A stretch of DNA of 64,000 bases from positions 473,588 through 537,587 of the forward strand of contig JAXLWK010000005.1 of the NCBI GenBank assembly GCA_046328525.1. Reading direction: 5' to 3'. This document shows, in pieces, positions 31,100 to 42,178 of the stretch. Numbering within the stretch: the first letter of the stretch is position 1; each line of letters begins with the position of its first letter. Position numbers and translations under genes: made by a program. Under the pieces are notes generated by a model. It did no database searches. It saw only the letters and a program-made list of their open reading frames with translations, and was not told where the DNA came from. The DNA is from JBDHWG01 sp046328525 (lineage in GTDB: Bacteria > Chloroflexota > Anaerolineae > Epilineales > JAHCIE01).

Positions 31100-32136
31100 C
31101 AGCCGCCCTCCTGGTCGAGGATTGTCACGCCGCGCTCGCCTGCCACGATCTCGCCGACGTGATAGACCTCGTCGCTGAGCGCCGCCTGCGCCACGACCAC
31201 GTTGCTGCGCGGCACGATGACCAGCATGCCCAGGCCCATGTTGAAGACGCGCTCCATCTCCGCGCCGATGTCGGCCATCTGGCGGATGAGGCCGAAGATC
31301 GGCGGCTCCGGCCACGCGCCGCGCCACAACACAGCGCCTACACCAGGCGGCAGGATGCGCGGCGGGTTCTCGATGAGGCCGCCGCCGGTGATATGGGCCA
31401 TGCCGCGAATGTCCACGCCGGCGTCCCACAGGCGTTGCGCGTGCGACCGATACGAGCGGTGGACGGTCAGCAGGGCATCGCCGATGGAGCCGCCCAGGTC
31501 GGGGCGCGGCGTCGTCCAATCGAGGGGCGCTAGCGCGCGCCGCGCCAGGGAGTAGCCGTTGGTGTGCAGACCGCTCGACGGCAGGCCCAGGATGGCGTCG
31601 CCGGGCCGGATGCGCGCGCCGTCCACAATCGCGTCGCGCGCCACAACGCCGACGACCGTTCCCACCAGGTCTATCTCGCCGGGCGCGTAGACCCCCGGCA
31701 TCTCGGCCGTCTCGCCGCCTAGCAGCGCGCAGCCCGCCTCGCGGCAGCCATCGGCGACGCCGCCGACGATGGTGGCGATGCGCTCGGCGTCCAGGCGCGA
31801 CGACGCGACGTAGTCGAGAAAGAAGAGCGGCCGCGCCCCCTGGACGAGGATGTCGTTGACGCAGTGATTCACAAGGTCGCGGCCGATGGTGTCCCAGCGC
31901 TCCAACTGCGCCGCGACCATCGTCTTGGTTCCCACGCCATCCGTCGAGGCGACGAGCACCGGCGCGGCCAATGCCTTGACGCTCGCCGCGTCGTACAGCC
32001 CGCCGAATGCCCCAATACCCTGCAACACCTCGCGCCCGTAGGTCGCCTCGACCGCGTCGCGCATCAGGCGCACGGCGCGATTGCCGGCGGTGATGTCCAC
32101 GCCGGCCTGGGTATAGGCGCTCGACTCACTGCTCAC
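31099..32136 (-). CDS. purM: Phosphoribosylformylglycinamidine cyclo-ligase (AIR synthetase)
   Basis: A 345-residue AIR synthetase. Family motifs: SAYTQAGVDITAGNRAVRLM at the start, ASTDGVGTKTMVA, VNHCVNDILVQGARPLFFLDY, LLGGETAEMPGVY, GLPSSGLHTNGYSLAR and AHITGGGLIENPPRILP. It makes aminoimidazole ribotide. I place the start at GTG 32136 (GGAGG upstream), which overlaps purD by 11 bases; the longer in-frame extension is unlike the family. Confidence 0.95.
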   Translation of the reverse strand: MSSESSAYTQAGVDITAGNRAVRLMRDAVEATYGREVLQGIGAFGGLYDAASVKALAAPVLVASTDGVGTKTMVAAQLERWDTIGRDLVNHCVNDILVQGARPLFFLDYVASSRLDAERIATIVGGVADGCREAGCALLGGETAEMPGVYAPGEIDLVGTVVGVVARDAIVDGARIRPGDAILGLPSSGLHTNGYSLARRALAPLDWTTPRPDLGGSIGDALLTVHRSYRSHAQRLWDAGVDIRGMAHITGGGLIENPPRILPPGVGAVLWRGAWPEPPIFGLIRQMADIGAEMERVFNMGLGMLVIVPRSNVVVAQAALSDEVYHVGEIVAGERGVTILDQEGG

Positions 32137-33421
32137 CGATGCTCCTCCCGATGTCGCGCCGGAACTGGCAGCCGGCGAAGTGGATAGCCTCGACGCCCGC
32201 ATACGCCCGCGCCCTGGCCGATGCCAGGTCGGCCCCCACGCCGCTGACCGCCAGCACGCGCCCCCCCGCCGTCACCACCTGGTCCGCCCGCCGCGCGGTG
32301 GCCGCGTGGAAGACGAGCACGTCGTCCAGCGCTGCGGCCTCCGCCAGCCCCGAGATCTCGCGGCCGGTGGGCGACGGGCCGGGGTAGCCCTCGGACGCCA
32401 GGACGACCGAGACGCACGCCCCGGCGCGCAGGCGAATGTCCAGGTCGGCCAGCCGCCCTTCGACACACGCCAGCAGGACGTCGAGCAGATCCGTCTCCAG
32501 CAGCGGCAGCACGGCCTGGGTCTCCGGGTCGCCCAGGCGGCAGTTGAACTCCAACACCCGCAGCCCGGCCGGGGTCAGCATCAGCCCGGCGTACAGCACG
32601 CCGACGTAGGGGTTGCCGGCCGCCGCCATGCCCGCCACGGTCGGCGCCAGCACCACGCGGCGCACCTCGTCCAGCAGGGCCGCGTCCACGTCCGGCGCCG
32701 GCGCGTACACGCCCATGCCGCCGGTGTTCGGCCCCGTGTCGCCATCGCCCACGCGCTTGTGATCCCGGGCGGGCGGCAGCAGCGCCAGCGACTCGCCATC
32801 GCTGAACGCCATGACCGAGACCTCGCGCCCCACCAGGCGCTCCTCCACCACGACCCGCGCCCCGGCGTCGCCGAACTCCCGCTCGATTAGGATGCGGCGC
32901 GCGGCGTCCCGCGCCTGGGCCGCGTCGTCGCACACGATGACGCCCTTGCCCGCCGCCAGCCCGTCCGCCTTGACGACCCACGGGCGCTCGTTCGCGCCCA
33001 GGAACGCCTCGGCCTCGGCGTAGGAGTCGAAGACGGCGTAGTCGGCGGTCGGGATGTTGTGGGCGCGCATAAAGTCCTTGGCGAACGCCTTCGACCATTC
33101 GAGACGCGCCGCCGCGCGCGGTGGCCCGAAGATCGCCTGCCCCTGGGCGCGGAAGGCGTCCACGATGCCGGCGGCCAGGGGCAGCTCCGGCCCCACGACG
33201 GTCAGGGTGACGCCGCGCGCCTCGGCGAACGCCTGCAGCCCGGCGATGTCGTCAGCGCGAATCGCCGCGTTGGAGAGGGTCGCCGCCCGGTCGCCGCCGG
33301 CCGTGCCGGCGTTGCCCGGCGCGACGTAGACCCGCTCGACCTGGGGCGAGCGCGCCAGCGCCCAGGCCAGCGCGTGCTCGCGGCCGCCCGCCCCCACCAC
33401 CAGCAGCGTGTGTCGGTTCAT
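32126..33421 (-). CDS. purD: Phosphoribosylamine-glycine ligase
   Basis: A 431-residue GAR synthetase, ATP-grasp fold. It has TLLVVGAGGREHALAWAL at the start, KDFMRAHNIPTADY, WVVKADGLAAGKGVIVC, DHKRVGDGDTGPNTGGMGVYAPAP and VLEFNCRLGDPETQAVLPLL with the Mg-binding Glu/Asn. It catalyses step two of purine synthesis. ATG 33421 makes an ATGA overlap with purF; ATG 33430, three codons earlier, is possible. Confidence 0.95.
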   Translation of the reverse strand: MNRHTLLVVGAGGREHALAWALARSPQVERVYVAPGNAGTAGGDRAATLSNAAIRADDIAGLQAFAEARGVTLTVVGPELPLAAGIVDAFRAQGQAIFGPPRAAARLEWSKAFAKDFMRAHNIPTADYAVFDSYAEAEAFLGANERPWVVKADGLAAGKGVIVCDDAAQARDAARRILIEREFGDAGARVVVEERLVGREVSVMAFSDGESLALLPPARDHKRVGDGDTGPNTGGMGVYAPAPDVDAALLDEVRRVVLAPTVAGMAAAGNPYVGVLYAGLMLTPAGLRVLEFNCRLGDPETQAVLPLLETDLLDVLLACVEGRLADLDIRLRAGACVSVVLASEGYPGPSPTGREISGLAEAAALDDVLVFHAATARRADQVVTAGGRVLAVSGVGADLASARARAYAGVEAIHFAGCQFRRDIGRSIGEQ

Positions 33422-34899
33422 GCGCTCCACATGCCCTCGCTTATGGCCTTCGGCCCGTCACCCTGGAGCCACTGCGGAAGCTCAATCGGGTACTGGCCGG
33501 AGAAACAGGCCGTGCAGTGACCGCCGCGCTCTCTGGCCCCGCCCTCCACGGCTTCCAACATTCCTTCGAGGCTGAGATAGGCGAGGCTGTCCGCGCCGAT
33601 GCGGTGGCGGATGCCCTCGACATCCAACTGGTTGGCAATCAGCTCGTCGTGGGTCGCCATGTCCACGCCCATGAAGCACGGGTGGCGCACAGGCGGCGAC
33701 GCCACGCGCACGTGCACCTCGACGGCTCCGCCCTCGCGCAGCAGCTGAATGATAGGCCCGCAGGTGTTGCCGCGCACGATGGAGTCGTCCACCAGGACGA
33801 CGCGCCGCCCGGCCAGGTTGGCCGTGAGTGGGTTGTACTTAAGGTGGATGCCGACGCGGCGCAAATGGTCGTCGGGCTGGATGAAGGTGCGGCCGATGTA
33901 GCGGTTCTTGATGAGGCCCTCGGTGTAGGGCAGGCCCGACGCCAGGCTGTAGCCGATGGCGTGGGGCGTGGCTGAGTCGGGGACGCCCACCACGACATCG
34001 GCGTCGGCCGGCGCTTCGTCCGCCAACCGGCGCCCCATCGCCTGGCGCGCCTGGTGGATCATCTGCCCATCCAGCACCGAGTCGGGACGGGCGAAGTAGA
34101 CGTGCTCGAAGATGCAGCGGGCGCGCGGGGCGGGCGCGCAGCCGACGAACGCGCTCAGGCCCTGGCCGTCGAGGCGCACGATCTCGCCCGGCTCGACCTC
34201 GCGCACGTAGACCGCGCCCACGGTTAGCAGGGCGCACGTCTCCGACGCGACCACGTAGCCGCCCTCCGGCAGCCGCCCGATGCACAGCGGGCGCAGGCCG
34301 TGCGGGTCGCGGACGGCGTACACGGCGTCGCGGGTCAGGATCGCCAGGGAATACGCGCCCTCGGCGGCGGCCATGAAGGCGCGGACGGACGCCAGCCACG
34401 GGTCCGCGTCGCCGTCGGGGTCGCCCTCGCCCGCGTCCACCGTCTTTGGCGCGGCGAGCATCTGGGTGATGACTTCGCTGTCCGACGTGGACGAGAGACC
34501 GACGCCGCGCTCCAGCAGCGCCTGCCGCAGCGCCTGGGCGTTGGTCAGGTTGCCATTGTGGGCGACGCCGAGCGGGCCGTGGACGGTTTCGATGAGATAG
34601 GGCTGCGCGTTGCGCAGGTGGGATGAGCCGGTCGTCGAGTAGCGCGTGTGGCCGATCGCCAGGTGGCCGCGCAGCCCGCGCAGGTTATGCTCGTCGAACA
34701 CCTGGCTGACCAGGCCCATGCCTTTGCGGATGTACGTGGTGTGGCCGTCGCCGCTGGCGATGCCGGCGCTCTCCTGCCCGCGATGCTGGAGGGCATACAG
34801 GCCGAAGAACGCGACGCGGGCCACGTCCACACCGGGCGCATAGATGCCGAAAACGCCGCACGCCTCCTGCGGCCGGTCCTCTCCCCAGGTCTCCACCAT
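33418..34899 (-). CDS. purF: Amidophosphoribosyltransferase
   Basis: A 493-residue enzyme with an N-terminal Ntn glutaminase. Cys14 in RPQEACGVFGIYA would become the catalytic residue after removal of a short propeptide, as in the Bacillus type. The glutaminase is followed by a PRTase domain (VVLVDDSIVRGNTCGPIIQLLREGGA). LQHRGQESAGIA, TRYSTTGSS and CIFEHVYFARPDSVLDG are all canonical. It commits PRPP to purines and is normally inhibited by nucleotides. ATG 34899 has AGGAGG immediately upstream, which fixes the start. Confidence 0.95.
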   Translation of the reverse strand: MVETWGEDRPQEACGVFGIYAPGVDVARVAFFGLYALQHRGQESAGIASGDGHTTYIRKGMGLVSQVFDEHNLRGLRGHLAIGHTRYSTTGSSHLRNAQPYLIETVHGPLGVAHNGNLTNAQALRQALLERGVGLSSTSDSEVITQMLAAPKTVDAGEGDPDGDADPWLASVRAFMAAAEGAYSLAILTRDAVYAVRDPHGLRPLCIGRLPEGGYVVASETCALLTVGAVYVREVEPGEIVRLDGQGLSAFVGCAPAPRARCIFEHVYFARPDSVLDGQMIHQARQAMGRRLADEAPADADVVVGVPDSATPHAIGYSLASGLPYTEGLIKNRYIGRTFIQPDDHLRRVGIHLKYNPLTANLAGRRVVLVDDSIVRGNTCGPIIQLLREGGAVEVHVRVASPPVRHPCFMGVDMATHDELIANQLDVEGIRHRIGADSLAYLSLEGMLEAVEGGARERGGHCTACFSGQYPIELPQWLQGDGPKAISEGMWSA

Positions 34900-34916
34900 T
34901 TGCCTCCTTCTGTGCG

Positions 34917-35402
34917 TCACGCCTGGCTCTGTACCTGGCCGTCGTCCGCCAGCAGGCGCTCCACAGCGGCCCGCTGCGCCGCGACGACGCGCTCCCGAGC
35001 CGCCGGCGACGCCAGCCCCAGGATTTTGGCCGCCAGGAGCGCGGCGTTGCCAGGGTCCAGCACCGTCGCCGGCGCGACGCCGCTCGGCATCCGCAGCGAC
35101 GAGAACACGTCCGCGCCGCCGAACGCCTCGGACGGCGGCGGGCAGGCGATGACCGGCGCCGTCACCTGCGCGTCCACGAAGCCGCTCAGGGCGTTGGAGC
35201 GGCCGGCGATGGTGATGTAGACCTTGGGGCGCTCGTCCGCTTCGTAGGCTCGCAGGATGTCGAGGGCGTGCGCCGGGGTCTTGTGCGCCGACGCCACGCG
35301 CAGCTCAGCGGTCACACCGAGCGCGGCCAGGGCGCTGGCGATGGCCTGGGCGTGGGCCAGGTCGGCCCGCGACCCCATCAGGATTGGGACAATGGGTTCC
35401 AT
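34917..35402 (-). CDS. purE: N5-carboxyaminoimidazole ribonucleotide mutase (class I PurE)
   Basis: A 161-residue PurE: VPILMGSRADLAHAQAIASAL, RVASAHKTPAHALDILRAYE, ITIAGRSNALSGFVDAQVTAPVIACPPP and SSLRMPSGVAPATVLDPGNAALLAAKIL. The active-site Ser, Asp and His positions are present. It isomerises N5-CAIR to CAIR; no purK is in the window. Its start overlaps the end of purC by 25 bases, which is a long overlap for this operon. Confidence 0.95.
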   Translation of the reverse strand: MEPIVPILMGSRADLAHAQAIASALAALGVTAELRVASAHKTPAHALDILRAYEADERPKVYITIAGRSNALSGFVDAQVTAPVIACPPPSEAFGGADVFSSLRMPSGVAPATVLDPGNAALLAAKILGLASPAARERVVAAQRAAVERLLADDGQVQSQA

Positions 35403-36352
35403 GCCTGGTTCTCCTTGAGGTGGCGGCGAATTCGGTCGACGGCGGGCTGCTCGCCGGGCACGAACGTCAGCCCGGTCAGGCGCTCGTAGGCCTGGATGTA
35501 GCGGGCGGCGACGTGGGCGACCACGTCCGTCGGGATGGTCGGCGGCGGGCCGTCGCCGCGATACCCCTGCTCGACGAACCACACGCGCAGGTATTCCTTG
35601 TCCAGGTTCGCCGGGTCGCGCCCCAGACCGTAGGAGTCGGCCAGCCAGAAGCGGCTCGAGTCGGGGGTGTGGATCTCGTCTATGAGCGCCAGGCGGCCGT
35701 CCACCAGGCCGAACTCGTACTTGGTATCCACCAGGATCAGGCCGGCGCGCTGCGCAATCGCCTGCCCGCGCCGGAACAGCGCCAGCGCTGCCGCCTCGAC
35801 CTGGCTCCACAGCGCCTCCGGCACGAGGCCGCCGCTCACGATCTGGTCGCGTGTAAGCTGCTCGTCGTGGGCGCCGCCGCTCGCCTTGGTCGTCGGGGTG
35901 ATGAGCGCCGTCGGCAGCGGGTCGTGCTGGCGCATCCCGTCCGGCAGGGGGATGCCGTAGGGACGGCGCTCGCCCTGGGAGTAGAGATACCACAGCGAGG
36001 TCTTGGTCACGCCGGTGAGGTAGCCGCGCACGATGACCTCGACGGGCAGCGCCTCGGCCTCAGCGGCGATGGTCACGTTCGGGTCGGGGACGGCGACGAC
36101 GTGGTTGGCAACGATGTCGGCCGTCTGCTCGAACCACCAGGCGCTGAGCTGATTGAGCACCTGGCCCTTGAACGGGATCAGCCCGACGACGCGGTCGAAG
36201 GCCGACACGCGGTCGGTCGTAATCAGCACGCGCCGCCCATCCAGGCGGTAGATGTCGCGGACTTTGCCCTCGGTCCTGGCCCCCAGCTCCGGCAGGTCTA
36301 CCCCGGCCAGCGCCTGGGGGATCGCCGCCAAAAGCATCTCCTGACTCAACAT
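35378..36352 (-). CDS. purC: SAICAR synthase (long form)
   Basis: A 324-residue enzyme, in the size class of the longer SAICAR synthases rather than the 240-residue enterobacterial type. Motifs: GKVRDIYRLDGRRVLITTDR, SAFDRVVGLIPFKGQVLNQ, EVIVRGYLTGVTKTSLWYLY, ILVDTKYEFGLVDGRLALIDEIHTPDSSRFW and DKEYLRVWF. It joins aspartate to CAIR. ATG 36352 begins MLSQEMLL; the very long frame upstream is a shadow of purL. The gap to purL is 14 bases. Confidence 0.95.
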   Translation of the reverse strand: MLSQEMLLAAIPQALAGVDLPELGARTEGKVRDIYRLDGRRVLITTDRVSAFDRVVGLIPFKGQVLNQLSAWWFEQTADIVANHVVAVPDPNVTIAAEAEALPVEVIVRGYLTGVTKTSLWYLYSQGERRPYGIPLPDGMRQHDPLPTALITPTTKASGGAHDEQLTRDQIVSGGLVPEALWSQVEAAALALFRRGQAIAQRAGLILVDTKYEFGLVDGRLALIDEIHTPDSSRFWLADSYGLGRDPANLDKEYLRVWFVEQGYRGDGPPPTIPTDVVAHVAARYIQAYERLTGLTFVPGEQPAVDRIRRHLKENQAWNPLSQS

Positions 36353-36366
36353 GTGATCGTCTCCTC

Positions 36367-39300
36367 TTATCGTCGCGCGTACTTTATGGCGTTCTCGAAC
36401 AATCGCAGGCCGCGCTGGCCGCGCTCGCCGCGCCGCCAGCGCGGGTGCTGCCAATCGAAGATGTGGTCCTCCGGGTGCGGCATGAGGCCGAACACGTTGC
36501 CCGCCGCGTTGCACAGGCCGGCGATATTCAGCGCCGAGCCGTTGGGGTTGACGGGGTAGCCGCCCGCCGCGCCATCCGCGTCCACGTAGGTCAGCGGCGC
36601 CAGGCCGCGCGCGACCAGGCTCGTCAGCGCTGCGTCGTCCCGCGCCACGACTCGCCCCTCGCCGTGGGCCACCGGGCAGTAGATCAGCTCGTCGAGACCC
36701 TCGGTGAATACGCACGGGCCGGCCGGGTTCGGCCGCAGATAGACCCAGCGGCACTCGAAGTGGCCGGAGGCGTTGGCCGTCAGCGTGACAGCGCGCCGCG
36801 CTGCGCCCGCCTCGTCGAGCAGCCCGGCCTTGACCAGCGCCTGGAAGCCGTTGCAGATGCCCAGCACCGGCCGGCCAGCGGCGACGAAGTCGGCCAGGGC
36901 GTCGCCGAGACGCTGGCCTACGTCCAGCGCCCACAGCGTGCCCGCGCCGAGGTCGTCGCCGTAGGAGAAGCCGCCGGGCAGGATGAGCAGGCCGTAGTCG
37001 GCCAGGCGCTTCTCACCGCCTAGAAGCTGGTTAACGTGGACGATCTCCGCCACGCCGCCGGCCATCTCCACGGCGTGGGCCGCCTCGTGGTCGCGGTTCG
37101 TGCCGTTTGCGTGCAGCACCAGCGCCCGGGGCGGCCGGGTGAGGCCGACGGTTCCCTGTAGCGCCGACTTGAGTCGGCTCTCGCTCACTTCGTCCTCGCC
37201 CAAGAGGCCGACTGAAGTCGGCGCTACACCCGTGTCCTCGCCCGGAAGGCCGACTGAAGTCGGCGCTACGGCTGCGTCCTCGCCGCGCCACGCCGCCTCC
37301 AGCTCCGCTACCTCGACCGCCAGGGCGTCATTCCCTGCGACGCGGCACACGACCAGCCGCGGCGTCTCCCGCACCGTGCCAATGCAGGCGCATGGGACAT
37401 CGGCCAGGAGTCTGTCGAAGGCGGCCGCGTCCGACGGCGCGACCTCGACGACCAGGCGCGAGAGGGATTCGGCGAACAACACCGCGTCGTCGCTGGCTAT
37501 GTCGGCGGCGCCGGGGACTGCCGCGAGATCAATCTCTGCGCCCAGCTGCCCGGCCAGGCACATCTCGGCGACGGCGACGCCCAACCCGCCCTCCGAGGGG
37601 TCGTGGCACGCCTGGACCAGCCCAGCCCGCATTGCGCGATGCACCGCCCGCCAACGTTCGAGGGCTTCGGGGACGGGGCGGGGGAGCGCGCCGCCCATGC
37701 TGCCGCGCATCTCGGCGTAGTGGCTGCCACCCAGCTCGGCGCGGGTCTCGCCGACGAGATACAGCAAGTTGCCCGGCGTCTTGAGGTCCATCGTCGTGGC
37801 GCAGGCCACATCCGGCGCGATGCCCACCGCCGAGATCAGCAGCGTACCCGGAATCGCGTGGCGCTGGCCGTCCGCGCCGGTGTACTCGTTGTTCAGGCTG
37901 TCCTTCCCGGAGATGAACGGCGCGCCGTAGGCGGTGGCGGCGTCGTAGCATCCCTGGGCGCAGCGAACGAGCGCCCCCAGCCGGTCCGGAAGCTGCGGGT
38001 CGCCCCAGCAGAAGTTGTCCAGCAAGGCGATCTGGTCCGGGTCTGCGCCCACCGCGACAGCATTGCGAATCGCCTCGTCAATCGCGGCCCACGCCATGAT
38101 GTAGGGGTCTAGCTCGCCGTAGGCCGGGCAGATGCCGGCCGAGAGCGCCAGGCCGCGCCGCCCGCCCGTGTCAGGCGCGGCGGTTTGCAGCGTCTCCAGC
38201 GGGAGCAACACCGCCGCGTCGCTCGGCCCGTGGCTCGCTACGCCGACCAGCGGCTTGACGGCCGTCGCGCCCTGTACCTCGTGGTCGTAGCGGCGGATGA
38301 CCGACTCGCGGCTGCGAATGTTGGGGTGCGCCAGCAGCGCCAGAAAGTCGGCGCGCAGGTCGGCGGATGGGGCATGGCGCGGGGCGGGGAGGGCGGGGGG
38401 CGCCCACGTCGCGGTGAGGTGGCGGCGCGGAATGCCGTGGTGCAGGAAGTCCATCGCCAGGTCGCCGACCGGGCGCTCGCCGTAGACGAGGCGCAGGTGG
38501 CCGGTAGGTTCGAACACGCCGATGCAGACGGCCGCGACGTCGTAGCCGGCGCAGATGGCCTGCACACGCGGCCAGTTCTCGGCGGGCACGGCCAGCACCA
38601 TACGCTCCTGGGCCTCGCTGAGCCAAATTTCCCACGGCCGCAGACCGGGGTACTTGAGCGGTACGTCGGCGAGCTGCACCCGCGCCCCCAAGCGCTCGCC
38701 CATCTCCCCGACCGCCGACGACAGGCCGCCCGCGCCGCAATCGGTGATGGCGTTGTATAGCCGCTCGTCGCGCGCCTGGAGGATGACCTCCTGCGCCCCC
38801 TTCTCGTGAATCGGGTGGCCGATCTGGACGGCGCTGCCGGCGACCTCGGCGGTGGTCTGGTCCATCGCCATGCTGGAGAAGGTCGCGCCACGCAGGCCGT
38901 CGCGGCCGGTGCGGCCGCCGATGACCACGATCAGGTCGCCGGCCTGGGCGCCGGTGCGGTGTGCGCCTTGCGGGACGAGGCCCAGGCAGCCGCAGAAGAC
39001 CAGAGGGTTGGCGGTGTAGCCAGGGTGGTAGAGGATTGCGCCGTTGACGGTCGGGATGCCCATCTTGTTGCCGTAGTCCTCGACGCCGTGGGCCACGCCC
39101 TCGGCGACGCGGCGCGGGTGAAGCACGCCCGGCGGCAGGTCGGCGGCGGGCAGATCTTCAGGGCCGAAGCACAACACGTCGGTATTGGCAATGGGCCGCG
39201 CGCTTACCCCCAGGATGTCGCGCACAACGCCGCCGACGCCTGTGTTCGCGCCGCCGAACGGCTCCAGCGCCGACGGGTGGTTGTGGGTCTCGACCTTGAA

Positions 39301-40220
39301 CGCCACGTCCCACGTGTCGTCGAGGGCGATGACGCCGGCGTTGTCCACGAACGCCGAACGCACCCACGGCCGCGCCAGGCGCTCGGTGGCGGCGCGAATC
39401 GTCGTCGCCAGCAAGCCGTCAATGCGCTGCGGCACACGGGCGCGCGTGTCCAGGCCGGGCAGGGGGCCGAGGTAGTCAATGGCGGCCTTGAATGTCTTGT
39501 GGACGCAGTGCTCGCTCCACGTCTGGGCCAGCGTCTCCAACTCGGCGTCGGTCGGGTCGCGCCCGATGCCCTCGAAGTAGGCGCGGATGGCCCGCATCTC
39601 GGCCAGGTCCAGGGCCAGGCGGCGCGCAGCGCTGATAGCGAGCAGCGCCGCGTCGTCGGCGTCCCGCAGCCGAATGATCTCGACGGTCTCGTCCGCGCCC
39701 TGCGTGGGTACGAAGGGCGGCGCAATCGGGGCGTCCACGGCGTAGCGCCCGATGACCGCGTTGGTCAGTACGTCCGTGGCGAGGCGGTGGAGCGCAGCAT
39801 CGTCGAGCCGGCCGGCCAGCTCGTACCGCTGGCCTGTCGCGGCAGCGTCCAGGGGAACGCCCAGGCGTCGCGCCGCCTCTAGCAGGCTCTCGGCCGGGGC
39901 GTCGGTGACGCCCGGCAGGAGCGTCACCTCGATGGTGTGACAGCCGTCGGGCGCAGCGCCCAGGGCAGGGGGAGGCGGGGCAAGCGCTGCGGTGAGGGGC
40001 GCGACGGCCGCCGTCTCCGTCACCGGGTCGGCAAGCAGGGTCTCGGCCAGGCGCAGCGCGTCGCCGAGGGTCAGCGCGCCCTGCAGGAAGTAGATGTGGC
40101 CGACGGCGCAGCCCGTCACACCGACCAGGCCCAGGTGGTGCGCCTGGCCCAGCAGGCGGCGGCCGGCGGCGTCGGATGGGCCACGCAGGGCGACGTCAAT
40201 GCGAAAGACGTTGGGCGTCG

Positions 40221-40224
<4 letters not shown>
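36367..40224 (-). CDS. purL: FGAM synthase, fused PurS-like/PurL/PurQ in one chain
   Basis: A 1285-residue polypeptide. Residues 1-170 contain two PurS-like repeats (FRIDVALRGPSDAAGRRLL; HTIEVTLLPGVTDAPAESLL). The synthetase core follows to about 975 (TWSEHCVHKTF, VETHNHPSALEPFGGANTGVGG, ISGKDSLNNEY, HDPSEGGLGVAVAEM). A linker at about 980-1030 carries palindrome-derived 14-residue tandem repeats (GEDxxVAPTSVGLx). Residues 1032-1285 are a class I glutaminase (LPGGFSYGDDLGAGTLWA, nucleophile Cys1124 in LGICNGFQAL, CPVAHGEGR, MPHPED). All three functions, which are separate proteins in Bacillus, are joined. It starts in an ATGA overlap with guaB. Confidence 0.95.
37158..37269. repeat. Palindromic repeats inside purL linker
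   Basis: Three palindromic units, GTAGCGCCGACTTGAGTCGG (37158-37177) and GCCGACTGAAGTCGGCGC-TAC at 37207-37227 and 37249-37269, lie in the coding strand of purL. The last two form part of a 42-base tandem repeat, so the frame is kept and each unit adds 14 residues. Related palindromes occur between genes (for example 12934-12949). Confidence 0.85.
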
Positions 40225-41732
<1,508 letters not shown>

Positions 41733-41774
41733 GGGTCTATTTCCTCCTCTACGTGACTCGCTCACAACGACGCA

Positions 41775-41820
41775 GAAAAAACAATAGACCCCCACCCGAC
41801 GAGACGCCGGCTGGGGGTCT
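41775..41820 (-). terminator. Terminator-like hairpin in the guaB leader (putative attenuator)
   Basis: Read on the minus strand, AGACCCCCAGCCGG ... GGGTGGGGGTCT forms a strong stem and is followed by ATTGTTTTTT. It sits about 45 bases into the leader and 40 bases before the guaB start, where it could stop transcription before the purine operon unless an alternative fold forms. Confidence 0.75.
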
Positions 41821-41868
41821 GCATTGACAGCAATCGCCTCGCGGCGACAAGGTTTCCTGTGAGGACGT

Positions 41869-41898
41869 ATTATAGCACAGCCATGCCGCAACGCGCAA
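41869..41898 (-). promoter_or_regulatory. Promoter of the guaB-pur operon
   Basis: On the minus strand TTGCGC (41898-41893) and a perfect TATAAT (41874-41869) are separated by 18 bases, giving a leader of about 130 bases. Confidence 0.65.
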
Positions 41899-42178
41899 TT
41901 CCGGCCAAAATCAGGTGATGGGAATGTAGTGACGACTTCAGTCGTTCCGAGAGCCGAAGAAACGACTTCAGTCGTTACTACCTGACCCGGACGGGAGGTG
42001 TCAGCGCGGCGTGAGCGTCTCCAGGCAGTCTACAGATGTGCATCGTCGGGCAACGCAGAGGTATGGTCAAGGGGCTGCGCGAGACGGCTTTATAAACGCA
42101 CAGAGGGCGAGTCTAGCACTCGCCCTCTGCCCTATGATTGTCGCGCCAGGGGTGGTGGTTCGATGCCCGCCCTCGCGG
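41899..42178. other. Intergenic region with family A hairpin and a terminator-like stem
   Basis: No gene is seen. At 41926-41981 a family A hairpin (GTAGTGACGACTTCAGTCG with near reverse complement) is present. At 42101-42129 a perfect 11-base-pair stem (CAGAGGGCGAG / CTCGCCCTCTG) lies 50 bases past the subtilase stop and may terminate that gene. Confidence 0.7.
42101..42129 (-). terminator. Probable terminator of the subtilase gene
   Basis: A perfect 11-bp stem with a 7-base loop lies downstream of the subtilase stop. On the minus strand it is followed by TGCGTTTATAAA, a weak T tract. Confidence 0.5.

Noticed and set aside
32137..32202. N-terminal extension of PurM
   Set aside because: The extension is Ser/Ala-rich, unlike the family, and overlaps purD; the GTG at 32136 has a good ribosome-binding site.
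35403..35993. Long frame joined to PurE as a bifunctional protein
   Set aside because: The upstream portion is a shadow of purC; purE has its own ATG at 35402 with full family similarity from there.
41733..41868. Known purine, PRPP or ppGpp riboswitch in the guaB leader
   Set aside because: I could not recognise any conserved aptamer core; only the terminator hairpin is supported.
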